Assembly: GCA_002455335.1 (NCBI GenBank)
Contig: DKKP01000356.1
Span: forward strand, 10,977 to 25,932
Direction of reading: 5' to 3'
Source of the DNA: Anaerolineales bacterium UBA6663
GTDB lineage: Bacteria > Chloroflexota > Anaerolineae > Anaerolineales > UBA6663
DNA length: 14,956 nt
This document shows positions 1 to 6,945 of this stretch, piece by piece. Each line of letters opens with the position of its first letter. Position 1 is the stretch's first letter. The notes under the pieces are model-generated. The model saw nothing but the letters and a program-made list of their open reading frames with translations. It made no database searches and was not told where the DNA came from. Made by a program: the position numbers and the translations under genes.

Positions 1-582
1 CAGGGCACGATCTACCCGGACGTCATCGAGTCGCGCGGTCCCGAGCGGCAGACGGCAGCCAAGATCAAAAGCCATCACAACGTCGGTGGGTTGCCGCCGG
101 ATCTCAATTTCCAGCTTGTCGAGCCGTTACGGTTCATGTTCAAAGATGAGGTTCGAAAGGTCGGCATCGAGCTCGGCCTCCCAGAGGCACTGGTGTGGCG
201 CCAGCCCTTCCCCGGGCCGGGGCTTGCCGTGCGCTGTCTGGGCGAGCTCACCTGGGAACGCCTCGAGACCCTGCGCGCTGCCGACAAGATCGTGACCGAT
301 GAACTCGGCGCGGCCGACATGCTCCGTGGGGCCACGTCCCAGGCCTTCGCCGTCTTACTCCCGGTCCGTTCGGTCGGCGTCATGGGCGACGGCCGGACGT
401 ATCAAGAGACCTGCGCGATCAGAGCCGTGACCACAGACGACTTCATGACCGCCGATTGGGCCCGACTGCCTTACGACCTGCTTGCACGCATCTCAAGCCG
501 GATCGTGAACGAAGTCGCGGGGATCAATCGCGTGGTCTACGACATTTCCTCAAAGCCCCCCGCCACGATCGAGTGGGAATAG
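1..582 (+). CDS. guaA: GMP synthase (glutamine-hydrolysing), C-terminal part; 5' end outside window
   Basis: Catalyses ATP-dependent amination of XMP to GMP with glutamine as nitrogen donor, the last step of guanine nucleotide synthesis in the cytoplasm. The reading frame is open from the first base, so only the last 193 residues are present; family members are about 510-525 residues, so the glutamine amidotransferase domain and most of the ATP-pyrophosphatase domain lie to the left. Visible family hallmarks are [11 protein letters not shown] at the start, [10 protein letters not shown], the [12 protein letters not shown] loop, and the canonical C-terminus PPATIEWE directly before the TAG stop. 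The C-terminal dimerisation domain appears complete with no frameshift. Only a 4-5 bp weak hairpin with three or four T follows the stop, so the termination site is unclear. Identification is very secure. Confidence 0.97.
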   Translation, partial: QGTIYPDVIESRGPERQTAAKIKSHHNVGGLPPDLNFQLVEPLRFMFKDEVRKVGIELGLPEALVWRQPFPGPGLAVRCLGELTWERLETLRAADKIVTDELGAADMLRGATSQAFAVLLPVRSVGVMGDGRTYQETCAIRAVTTDDFMTADWARLPYDLLARISSRIVNEVAGINRVVYDISSKPPATIEWE

Positions 583-746
583 CACCGAACCTGCCCGGTT
601 TTGCTGCCGCGCATTGCCAACTCGACGATGCCGATCGGGTTCGGATAGGCCTCGCTTCACGCCCGGCGCTCGCCGCCCCGATTTCGCAACCGGGTGCTCG
701 ACGCGCGCGTATATCTTGATGCAGTCAAACAGGCTCGGAGGCCTTT

Positions 747-1691
747 ATGAATACTTCTCTCGATTTTGGCGCCATTCTGGGGCGTGCATGGCACATCACC
801 TGGCGCCACAAGATTCTGTGGATCTTTGGCATCCTCGCAGGCTGTTCGCGCAGCGGCAGCTCAGGTGGAGGTGGTGGCAATGGCGGAGGCAGCCCGAACT
901 TCCCGATGGACGACCAGGGTGCACCGCAGCTCCCTCCCGAACTGGAACGGTTCGTCACGCAGGATCCCGGCCAATATCTGCCCTGGATCATCGGCATCTC
1001 CTGCGCCGTGTTGCTCCTGATCGCGATCGTCACGATCCTGGGGCTGATCGGCACCGGCGGGTTGATCCACGGTTCGGCTGTGGCCGACGCCACGGGCTCG
1101 GTAACGTTCGGTGAAGCCTGGGCGGTCGGCGTTCGCAACATTGTGCCGTTGTTCCTGCAGCGTTTGCTGCTCGTCGCGCCCTTCGTGCTCTTTGGCCTTG
1201 TGATGGCGGTGCTGGGTGTGCTCTCGGGCGGCCTGTTGATGCTCTGTCTTCTCCCGTTGATCTGTCTGCTGATCCCGGTGGGCATCGTCGTCGCCATCTG
1301 GCAGTATTTTGCCGATTACTACATCGTGCTCGAGGGAGTTGGCGTTATGGACTCGCTCCGCAAGAGCTGGGCGTTCCTGCGTCAGAACTGGTCGCCGGTG
1401 CTCATCCTGGGCATCATCACGTTTGTGATCAGCCTTGTGGTCGGGCTGCTTCTCGGGTTGCCGTTGCTCCTGGCCTTTGCGCCCACGCTCGTTCTGCTGA
1501 TCGAGGCCGGCGCGCGCAACGCCAGCCCCGACCTGGGTACGTTCCTGCCGACCCTCATCTGCTGCGGGCTTTACGTGCCTGTGTTGTGGGTTCTCTCAGG
1601 CGTGCTCACGACCTGGACGACCACGACCTGGACTCTTGCCTTCCGTCGACTGACGGGTGCAGCGAGCGCTCCGATCGCAGTCACTGAGTGA
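747..1691 (+). CDS. Multi-pass integral membrane protein of unknown function
   Basis: A 314-residue membrane protein whose function I cannot name. The N-terminus (LGRAWHITWRHKILWIFGI, residues 11-29) is a Trp-rich amphipathic or membrane segment. It is followed by an unusual Gly/Ser-rich stretch (about 34-49) and a hydrophilic loop to residue 79. Further hydrophobic segments fall at about 80-104, 141-184 (probably two helices), 216-252 (probably two) and 266-289. The repeated GEAW and DSLRKSWAFLRQNW segments precede membrane helices, as in DUF975/YciC-like and glycerophosphodiesterase-type membrane domains, but the resemblance is loose. The ATG is supported by GGAGGC four bases upstream (737-742). 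The gene lies 164 bases after guaA and is closed by a strong terminator, so it is probably a single-gene unit. An AT-rich TATATC element near 710 could be its -10, but no matching -35 is seen. Confidence 0.85.
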   Translation: MNTSLDFGAILGRAWHITWRHKILWIFGILAGCSRSGSSGGGGGNGGGSPNFPMDDQGAPQLPPELERFVTQDPGQYLPWIIGISCAVLLLIAIVTILGLIGTGGLIHGSAVADATGSVTFGEAWAVGVRNIVPLFLQRLLLVAPFVLFGLVMAVLGVLSGGLLMLCLLPLICLLIPVGIVVAIWQYFADYYIVLEGVGVMDSLRKSWAFLRQNWSPVLILGIITFVISLVVGLLLGLPLLLAFAPTLVLLIEAGARNASPDLGTFLPTLICCGLYVPVLWVLSGVLTTWTTTTWTLAFRRLTGAASAPIAVTE

Positions 1692-1703
1692 CCCATCCTC
1701 AAG

Positions 1704-1748
1704 CGACAGCGCCGACCTCTCAAAGCTCAGAGGTCGGCGCTGTCGTTT
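1704..1748 (+). terminator. Rho-independent terminator, perfect 17-bp stem
   Basis: Arms at 1704-1720 and 1729-1745 are exact reverse complements (17 bp, GC-rich core) around an 8-base loop, followed by TTTGTT. It begins 12 bases after the stop codon of the membrane-protein gene. Two A residues precede the left arm, so it could also work weakly in the other direction. Confidence 0.9.
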
Positions 1749-1949
1749 GTTGGCGCCACGTGCGAGTTCCGGAACGGGAGTCCGCCCTGGTTTGACTGGG
1801 GGATTACCCCCAAATCGGACCAAGGGAGCGCAAATTACGGGCGATTCTTAATTACATAAAGTAGTTAGAAATCAGTAATATCCTGTACGCCTACCCTACG
1901 TTTGCCCTACGAATCACAACGTAATTCGGTCGGTGAGGGTTATGGCAAT
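1749..1949. other. Intergenic region, partly AT-rich, upstream of the VWA/FHA gene
   Basis: No convincing ORF. The left part holds a perfect inverted repeat (1797-1812). From about 1832 to 1885 the base composition drops sharply to AT-rich in an otherwise GC-rich window. Then come three partial copies of a CCTAC(G) motif between about 1889 and 1911, and a CGAAT...ATTCG inverted repeat (1910-1927). This looks like a regulatory region for the gene starting at 1986; no regulator can be assigned. Confidence 0.5.
1797..1812. repeat. Short perfect inverted repeat TGGGGGATTACCCCCA
   Basis: Six-base arms TGGGGG / CCCCCA surround ATTA. No T-tract follows, so it is not a typical terminator, and the previous gene already has a strong terminator 50 bases earlier. 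It lies about 140 bases upstream of the putative -35 of the next gene, so it could be an operator or a structure-forming site. The dyad is seen; the function is inferred. Confidence 0.5.
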
Positions 1950-1977
1950 TTGTCGGTGTCAGGCCCAATGCTAGAAT
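1950..1977 (+). promoter_or_regulatory. Sigma70-type promoter, probably giving a leaderless mRNA
   Basis: TTGTCG (1950-1955), a 16-base spacer and TAGAAT (1972-1977) match the housekeeping -35/-10 pattern well. The ATG of the next gene starts at 1986, only eight bases after the -10. A start site at the usual distance of 6-8 bases would place the transcript's 5' end at or within two bases of the ATG. No Shine-Dalgarno sequence precedes this ATG, which fits leaderless translation. Confidence 0.6.
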
Positions 1978-1985
1978 GATCCGGT

Positions 1986-4061
1986 ATGTTACGAAGCGTT
2001 GTCCGGCTGTTCACGGCGTTTGGGTTGACTGCGCTGGCGATCGCGCCCGGCCTCTCAACTCAAGCGACGGTAGTGCAAGCACAGCAGGCACCTGTGGGCG
2101 CCCCGGTCGTCGCCATCACGGCGGTTGACGCGAACAATTTTCCGGAGATGTTCGCCTATGTCAGCCTGACGGATGTCGAAGGCCAGCCCCTGGTTGACCT
2201 GCAGGGAGACGCCTTCACCCTGACCGAAAATGGGAAAGCCGTCACACCGAGTGCCGTACAGGCAGTGACCCTGGGTGTTCAGACGGTCTTCGCCTTCGAT
2301 GTGGGTCCGGCCTTCAAAACCCGCGATGTCACTGGCAATTCCAGGCTCGATTACTTGCGGCTGGCCATCGAATCCTTCGCCGCCTCCCCTGAAGGCCTCC
2401 AGCCCGAACTCGACGACATCAGCCTGATCACGCCCGAGCAAGAACTGCTGATCCATGCCAACACCCGCGGGCCGGTCACTGAGGCGCTCAGGCGCTACGC
2501 CACCGAATACGTCGGCGCAGCTGACCCAGTCGCTCTGCTGACACGCGCGATCGACATCGCCAGTGACGCCACGACACGCCCAGGGATGCGGCGCGTCGTC
2601 GTGTATGCCTCGAACGGCCTGGCCCAGCCCGACGGGCCGATCGATGTCAACACCCTGGTGCAGCGCGCGCAAAGCGCGGGGATCAAGATCCTCACGGTTT
2701 ATGTTGGGCCCGAGGGCACTCAGGAAGGTCCGGGCGCAGCGGCGCTCGAGACGCTGGCCGAGGAGACCGGTGGCCTGCACCTCTATCTCCAGGGCGATGA
2801 GAGCCTGGCCCCCCTGTTCGAGGCGCTGGCGGCGGAACGGGGCCAATATCAGATCGGGTACCGATCGCGCCTGAGCGAGACCGGTCAGCATCGGCTTGGC
2901 CTGTCTGTGGAGTTGCCGGATCGTCAGGTCGTGCGCGCTCGCGAGGCCGTCTTCCAACTCCGCGTCGAACCACCCTCGGTGACGCTTGGCGAACTGCCCG
3001 ACACGCATACGCCAGGCGCCGTTGACGATGTGCTTTCGATACCCTACACGCTGAATTTCTCAGACGGCCACGTGCGCGCCCTGTCGTCGGTCGAGCTTCT
3101 CGTCGATGGGCAGGTGGCGGCGCGCGCAACCGAGGCCGGCGAGGCCATCGATTGGCCGCTTGCTGGCATCGTCGAGCCTGCGACGCACACGGTGCAGATC
3201 CGGATCGTCGATGAGCTTGGCCTCGAGGGTCTGAGCACAGCAGCCGATCTTAAGGTTGAACCACCCTCGATAGCTGTTGAGCCGACGCTGGCGACGATGG
3301 CGGCTCGTCCGGCAACGCCGTATGCGTTCTGGGCGGGGCTGCTGAGCCTGGCGGCCCTGGGCGCGGTCGGAGTGGTTGTGTGGCGGCGACAGCTTTGGAA
3401 AACCCCGCAGATCACGCGATTACTTGATCGTTTCGCCCAGCTGCGCACGGGCATGCCGCGACCGGCTGCGCCAACGGCAGAGCCTGCCCCGCACAGCGAG
3501 CCTGGCGCGCAGGCTGAACCGATGGCCGCGTCGGCCGAACTGACCCAGCCGGTACAGCCGGTGCGTCAGGCGTCGCCAGGTCGGCTGCGGATGCCGGCCC
3601 TGTCCGATTTGAACAGCCTGCCTCGCCCGCAGATGCCGCGTGTCAGCGTCTCCGATCTCTCTGCGCTCCCCCGCCGCATCACACGTCCTCTCGCCGATGC
3701 GCTTGCGGCTCAGGCCGCGAACTTTGCCAACTCGCACGCCGTGCTCGAGATCATCGACGCAACGCGCGCGGGCCGAGCCAGGATCGAGTTGAACGGCGTC
3801 TCGATGCGGTTTGGCCGTGACCCCGAGCTCGCTGAGGTGACCTTCGACGATCGCTCGGTGTCGCGACTCCACGCCCGCATCGAAGCCGTCGCCGAGAACG
3901 TGTATCGGATCTACGACGAAGGCTCCACTTCTGGCACATGGGTCAATTTCAATCAGGTGACGTCGGCCGAAGGCCATGAACTCACGACGGGCGATGTCAT
4001 CAACCTCGGTCGGGTGAAGTTGAAGTTCAAGAAGGCCCGCCAGGCGAAACGCGTGGCATAA
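1986..4061 (+). CDS. Membrane-anchored VWA-like / FHA domain protein
   Basis: A 691-residue protein. Residues 1-34 form a signal peptide (MLRSVVRLFTAFGLTALAIA, then an AQA-like cleavage region). Residues about 55-90 resemble the N-terminal strand domain of VWFA-related proteins (FTLTENGKAV). A VWA-like fold follows (about 96-290: VFAFDVG, RRVVVYASNG, ILTVYVG). The metal-binding DxSxS is replaced by D105-V-G-P-A, so classical MIDAS ion binding is doubtful. An Ig-like segment spans about 335-425, a transmembrane helix 447-466, and a Pro/Ala-rich linker about 490-570. A C-terminal FHA domain (about 586-683) has FGRD (609-612), SVSRLHARIE (624-633) and GSTSGTWVN (646-654). FHA domains bind phosphothreonine, so the expected topology is VWA outside and FHA in the cytoplasm. 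No Ser/Thr kinase lies in this window. The start is set by the promoter and the signal peptide; no SD is present. Confidence 0.88.
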   Translation: MLRSVVRLFTAFGLTALAIAPGLSTQATVVQAQQAPVGAPVVAITAVDANNFPEMFAYVSLTDVEGQPLVDLQGDAFTLTENGKAVTPSAVQAVTLGVQTVFAFDVGPAFKTRDVTGNSRLDYLRLAIESFAASPEGLQPELDDISLITPEQELLIHANTRGPVTEALRRYATEYVGAADPVALLTRAIDIASDATTRPGMRRVVVYASNGLAQPDGPIDVNTLVQRAQSAGIKILTVYVGPEGTQEGPGAAALETLAEETGGLHLYLQGDESLAPLFEALAAERGQYQIGYRSRLSETGQHRLGLSVELPDRQVVRAREAVFQLRVEPPSVTLGELPDTHTPGAVDDVLSIPYTLNFSDGHVRALSSVELLVDGQVAARATEAGEAIDWPLAGIVEPATHTVQIRIVDELGLEGLSTAADLKVEPPSIAVEPTLATMAARPATPYAFWAGLLSLAALGAVGVVVWRRQLWKTPQITRLLDRFAQLRTGMPRPAAPTAEPAPHSEPGAQAEPMAASAELTQPVQPVRQASPGRLRMPALSDLNSLPRPQMPRVSVSDLSALPRRITRPLADALAAQAANFANSHAVLEIIDATRAGRARIELNGVSMRFGRDPELAEVTFDDRSVSRLHARIEAVAENVYRIYDEGSTSGTWVNFNQVTSAEGHELTTGDVINLGRVKLKFKKARQAKRVA

Positions 4062-4077
4062 GCCACAACGGGAATCG

Positions 4078-4108
4078 AAAGGGCCGGGTCGTACCCCGGC
4101 CCTTTTTT
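4078..4108 (+). terminator. Rho-independent terminator of the VWA/FHA gene
   Basis: AAAGGGCCGGG (4078-4088) pairs with CCCGGCCCTTT (4095-4105) over 11 bp around a 6-base loop, and a run of six T (4103-4108) follows the GC stem. It sits 17 bases after the FHA stop and 15 bases before the end of the convergent lipoprotein gene. The three A on the left arm may allow weak termination on the minus strand too. Confidence 0.92.
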
Positions 4109-4123
4109 CTCAGGTGCGGGCGC

Positions 4124-5812
4124 TCACGGCGCCAACTGCACCTCGACTCGATCGGCGCCCACGACAGATCCATCCTTGGCGCTCAAGTCAAGCACCTCGA
4201 TCCAACCGAGTCCCGCCTCCGCAACCGTAAACGTGATCGGCGCCTCGAAAGTCACGGGGCCTGGGATATCGCCGACCGTGGTGATCGGGCCCTGACCAAT
4301 CAAGGCGCCTGAGCCGTCGTACACCTGATACACGAGGGTGGCCTCGAACGGCCAGATGCTGGCAGTGCCGCGGACGAGCGACCCGGGCTGAACGCCCTCT
4401 GCGCCGTCCGCAGGCGACTCGATCACGATCACCTGTTCCGGGATCGGTTCGAACGTGATCGCGATCGAGCTCACGATCGAGTCGAGCAGGCTCAAGTTGG
4501 GCTGGATGTCTCCCGCGTTCTGCACGACTTGGAAACGCTCTTGCAGATAGGCCAGAAAATCAGGCGGGTTGAAATCGAGCGGAGCAACCTCCTCGAGCGC
4601 CTCGATCCGGATCGGGAAGGTGATGCTGAGGTAATAGCTGCCATCTTCGGTGAGGCCCTGGAATGAATACCAGACCTCTCGCCGAGTCAGGGGCACGAAG
4701 CCCTGGGCATAGTGCGTCAGATAGCGAACACCGCGGCCGCCCTCGCTGCCGCCGCGTTCGCCGCCGAAGCTTAGCAACGCCGGCTGAGCGCGGAAAACCT
4801 GGCTGGCATTCGCTGTGGGCAGGAAGGGCAACGTCGGAACGACATCGGCACCGGGCACAGCCGCGTATGCGCCCAAATCGGGATTGGGCTCGGCCAGCAG
4901 GGCCTGAAGCCTCGCGAGCTCGCCGTCATAGCCATAGTAAGCGAAGCTCCTCACCGGGAAAACGCGAATGCGCGCGCCAAATGGCGTGTCGGTCGGCACG
5001 CCGAGTGCCTGTCCGAAAGCCGGAAGGCTGAGGCCGAACTCGGTCGGCGCATCGTCGCCGGTGGGCGTCCAGGGCGTGGCCGGTTGAGCGGCCACGGCAT
5101 AGCCCACAACACCGCCGCCGTAATCCAGCGGATAAGTCACCTGCAGGCCGTTTTCAACAAGCGTGACGCTCAATGACAGATCGGGTTCAAGGCGATAGCG
5201 CCGCTCGCTGGGCTGCGACGGGCAACAGGCGCCGTCTTCGGGCCCGGCCACATCCATCTGGACCAGGATCTCGCCCGCTTCGATTGTCAGCGCATGCAGC
5301 GCCACGCGATCGCCCAGGAAGGCCTCGGCCGCCTGCACCGGTTCACCACCGTCGCTGAGCATCACAAACAGATGGTAGAAAACGCCTGTCCCATCGGGAT
5401 CGGCCGTCAGGATGACGGCAGCGTCGTCGGCGCCATCGCCGTTCAGATCGCCGAGTGTGAGCGCCTCGCCGCCCTCGACAAATCCGGGGATACGATAATC
5501 GGCGCCGGCCGGATCGCTCATGTCGCGCGGTTGGACGCCGTCGGTCAGCTGCACGGGGCGATCGGGCAGGTCAGTGAAGAGGTACGTCGCGTTCCGCAAC
5601 TGCCCGGCCACGAGCCCGCCAGCGGGCGCCGGTGTCTCGGTCGGCTCCGGCACGGCAGTCGACGGGATCGTCGTCTCTGGCACAGACGTCAACGTCGGTA
5701 GCGGCGCGGCGGTCGTGGGTGTAGGCGCCTGGCCGATGCCGGCGGGCAGGCAGGCCGACAGACCCAGCGCCAGCGCAACGCTCAGGTTCAACACAGTGAT
5801 GTGGCGGTTCAC
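4124..5812 (-). CDS. Secreted lipoprotein with EF-hand-like motif and C-terminal Gmad2-like Ig domain
   Basis: A 562-residue lipoprotein. The lipobox LSAC (18-21, acylated Cys21) ends a short signal peptide, and a Thr/Pro-rich linker (about 29-64) follows, as in surface-anchored proteins. The first domain holds an EF-hand/FG-GAP-like acidic loop, DLNGDGADDA (122-131), in a segment reading LTLGDLNGDGADDAAV, and a paired Cys motif CCP (196-198). The middle (about 255-455) is not recognisable. The C-terminus (about 461-560: VIVIESPADG, VRGTASIWPFEATLVYQVYD) fits the Gmad2 immunoglobulin-like domain (PF10648) found in spore-germination and other surface lipoproteins. It starts with GTG at 5810-5812, backed by a textbook AAGGAGG (5818-5824) five bases upstream. 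It is a single minus-strand gene, convergent with the FHA gene and divergent from the sensor cluster. The function is unknown, possibly polymer or calcium binding at the cell surface. Confidence 0.85.
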   Translation of the reverse strand: MNRHITVLNLSVALALGLSACLPAGIGQAPTPTTAAPLPTLTSVPETTIPSTAVPEPTETPAPAGGLVAGQLRNATYLFTDLPDRPVQLTDGVQPRDMSDPAGADYRIPGFVEGGEALTLGDLNGDGADDAAVILTADPDGTGVFYHLFVMLSDGGEPVQAAEAFLGDRVALHALTIEAGEILVQMDVAGPEDGACCPSQPSERRYRLEPDLSLSVTLVENGLQVTYPLDYGGGVVGYAVAAQPATPWTPTGDDAPTEFGLSLPAFGQALGVPTDTPFGARIRVFPVRSFAYYGYDGELARLQALLAEPNPDLGAYAAVPGADVVPTLPFLPTANASQVFRAQPALLSFGGERGGSEGGRGVRYLTHYAQGFVPLTRREVWYSFQGLTEDGSYYLSITFPIRIEALEEVAPLDFNPPDFLAYLQERFQVVQNAGDIQPNLSLLDSIVSSIAITFEPIPEQVIVIESPADGAEGVQPGSLVRGTASIWPFEATLVYQVYDGSGALIGQGPITTVGDIPGPVTFEAPITFTVAEAGLGWIEVLDLSAKDGSVVGADRVEVQLAP

Positions 5813-6105
5813 ACAATCCTCCTTGGGTGTTCAGACTCTACACCCTTTAACGCCGCGAACGGCGATTTCGTTCACCGGCGGATATCTCACAACCCTGGCC
5901 TGGATCAGGCTTATTCGATCGACTTCCTGCAGGCTGTCGCGTCCCGATTCTGATGCCGGTCAGCGCTCCGGTCGCCCGGTTCTTTACGATTTCCTTATCA
6001 CCGTTTGTTGGCACGATCGCCTATGATGGATGGGCTCCATCCCCGGGGGTTGACCCATCGCTCATGCGTGCTCGGCTGTGCCGTTTGCAGAGGCTCGGTG
6101 ATGGT
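5813..6105. other. Divergent intergenic region between the lipoprotein gene and the sensor cluster
   Basis: About 290 bases separate two divergent genes. On the minus strand, TAGAGT (5835-5840) is a possible -10 for the lipoprotein gene, without a good -35. A small stem CGCCG/CGGCG with CGAA loop lies at 5851-5864. On the plus strand, TATGAT (6022-6027) is a good -10 match, but the nearest TTG hexamer (TTGTTG, 6005-6010) is only 11 bases upstream, so the promoter is uncertain. The sensor reading frame stays open back to 5953. That upstream part has no signal-peptide character and contains the putative -10, so I treat it as non-coding. Confidence 0.45.
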
Positions 6106-6945
6106 ATGTTTGTTGCGGTTCATCGTGCTGATCGGTTCATCTCAACCCGGTGGGTAGTTGCGCTGGCCACCGGGTTTGCCCTGTCCGCCTGCGTTGGGGT
6201 TTCGACATTGTCTGCCACAGTCGAGACTCCGACGCCGAGCGACGACGCCGTCATCACGTTGCACTACAACGAGCGCCCGCCGTATTTGATCACCACAAGC
6301 GACGGGGTTGGCGGGCTCACAGGCGAGCCGACCACGCGGATCTTCACGGCCAGCGGCATCGCATACCGCTGGGAACAAACCCCATCCAAACGTCAGATCT
6401 ACCTTCTACAGCAGAATGCCGGCCAGGATTGTCTCGTTGGCTGGTTCAAGAACACCGAGCGCCAGAGCTTCGCTCAATACACGCTCCCTGTGTATCGCGA
6501 TGAGCCCCAGGTGGCGCTGGCGCGGGCAGACAATGACACGATCTTGTCAGGGCACGCCGTCGTCGAGGCATTCTCAAATCCAAGCCTGGTCCTCCTCGTC
6601 AAGGATGGCTACTCCTATGGCGACTATCTCGATCGCCAGATCCGGGATCTCAATCCGGTGCGGACCGTAACCACGATCGAAAACAGCGGGATGTTGCGCA
6701 TGATCGCGGCCGGTCATGCCGATTACTTCTTCATTGCGCCCGAGGAAGTCGACGGGCTCTTGGCCTCTTCCGAGTTCGACGGCCATGACTTCAAGGCTGT
6801 TCATTTCACGGACATCGTCTCCGGCGAGGAGCGCTACATCCTCTGCAGCCTGCAGGTCGATCCGGCGATCATCGAGCGGCTCAACCGATCGATCGAACTC
6901 TACGTCTTTCTGCCGACAGAGGAAGCCCCACGCGTCGCCCAATGA
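6106..6945 (+). CDS. Family-3 solute-binding-like lipoprotein, probable sensor partner of the histidine kinase
   Basis: A 279-residue lipoprotein. A positively charged N-terminus and hydrophobic segment run to the lipobox LSAC (26-29, Cys29), then a short TPTP linker. The mature part resembles the bacterial extracellular solute-binding family 3 fold: ITLHYNERPPYLI (50-62), an internal glycine-rich turn, and QDCLVGWFKNTERQSFAQYTLP (107-128), where the ERxxxFxxY pattern corresponds to the ligand-carboxylate arginine of the family. MLRMIAAGHADYFFI (196-210) is typical of the second lobe. The start at 6106 puts the signal peptide at the N-terminus; in-frame ATGs at 6064 and 5953 would add 14 or 51 residues. 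A weak AGAGG lies 12 bases upstream. The stop overlaps the kinase start by four bases (ATGA), indicating translational coupling. It probably binds a small solute and presents it to the kinase rather than to a transporter; this role is inferred. Confidence 0.78.
   Translation: MFVAVHRADRFISTRWVVALATGFALSACVGVSTLSATVETPTPSDDAVITLHYNERPPYLITTSDGVGGLTGEPTTRIFTASGIAYRWEQTPSKRQIYLLQQNAGQDCLVGWFKNTERQSFAQYTLPVYRDEPQVALARADNDTILSGHAVVEAFSNPSLVLLVKDGYSYGDYLDRQIRDLNPVRTVTTIENSGMLRMIAAGHADYFFIAPEEVDGLLASSEFDGHDFKAVHFTDIVSGEERYILCSLQVDPAIIERLNRSIELYVFLPTEEAPRVAQ

Noticed and set aside
584..602. Possible terminator after guaA (ACCG...CGGT followed by T)
   Set aside because: The stem is only four to five base pairs and the T-run is short, so it cannot be told from chance.
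2055..3008. Long minus-strand open frame (317 codons) inside the VWA/FHA gene
   Set aside because: It lies antisense to a gene with clear domains, has no recognisable domain itself, and is expected in GC-rich coding sequence.
5953..6105. Upstream extension of the sensor lipoprotein frame
   Set aside because: It would bury the lipobox at about residue 80, and a good -10 element lies within it. The start at 6106 gives a normal lipoprotein signal peptide, although 6064 cannot be excluded.
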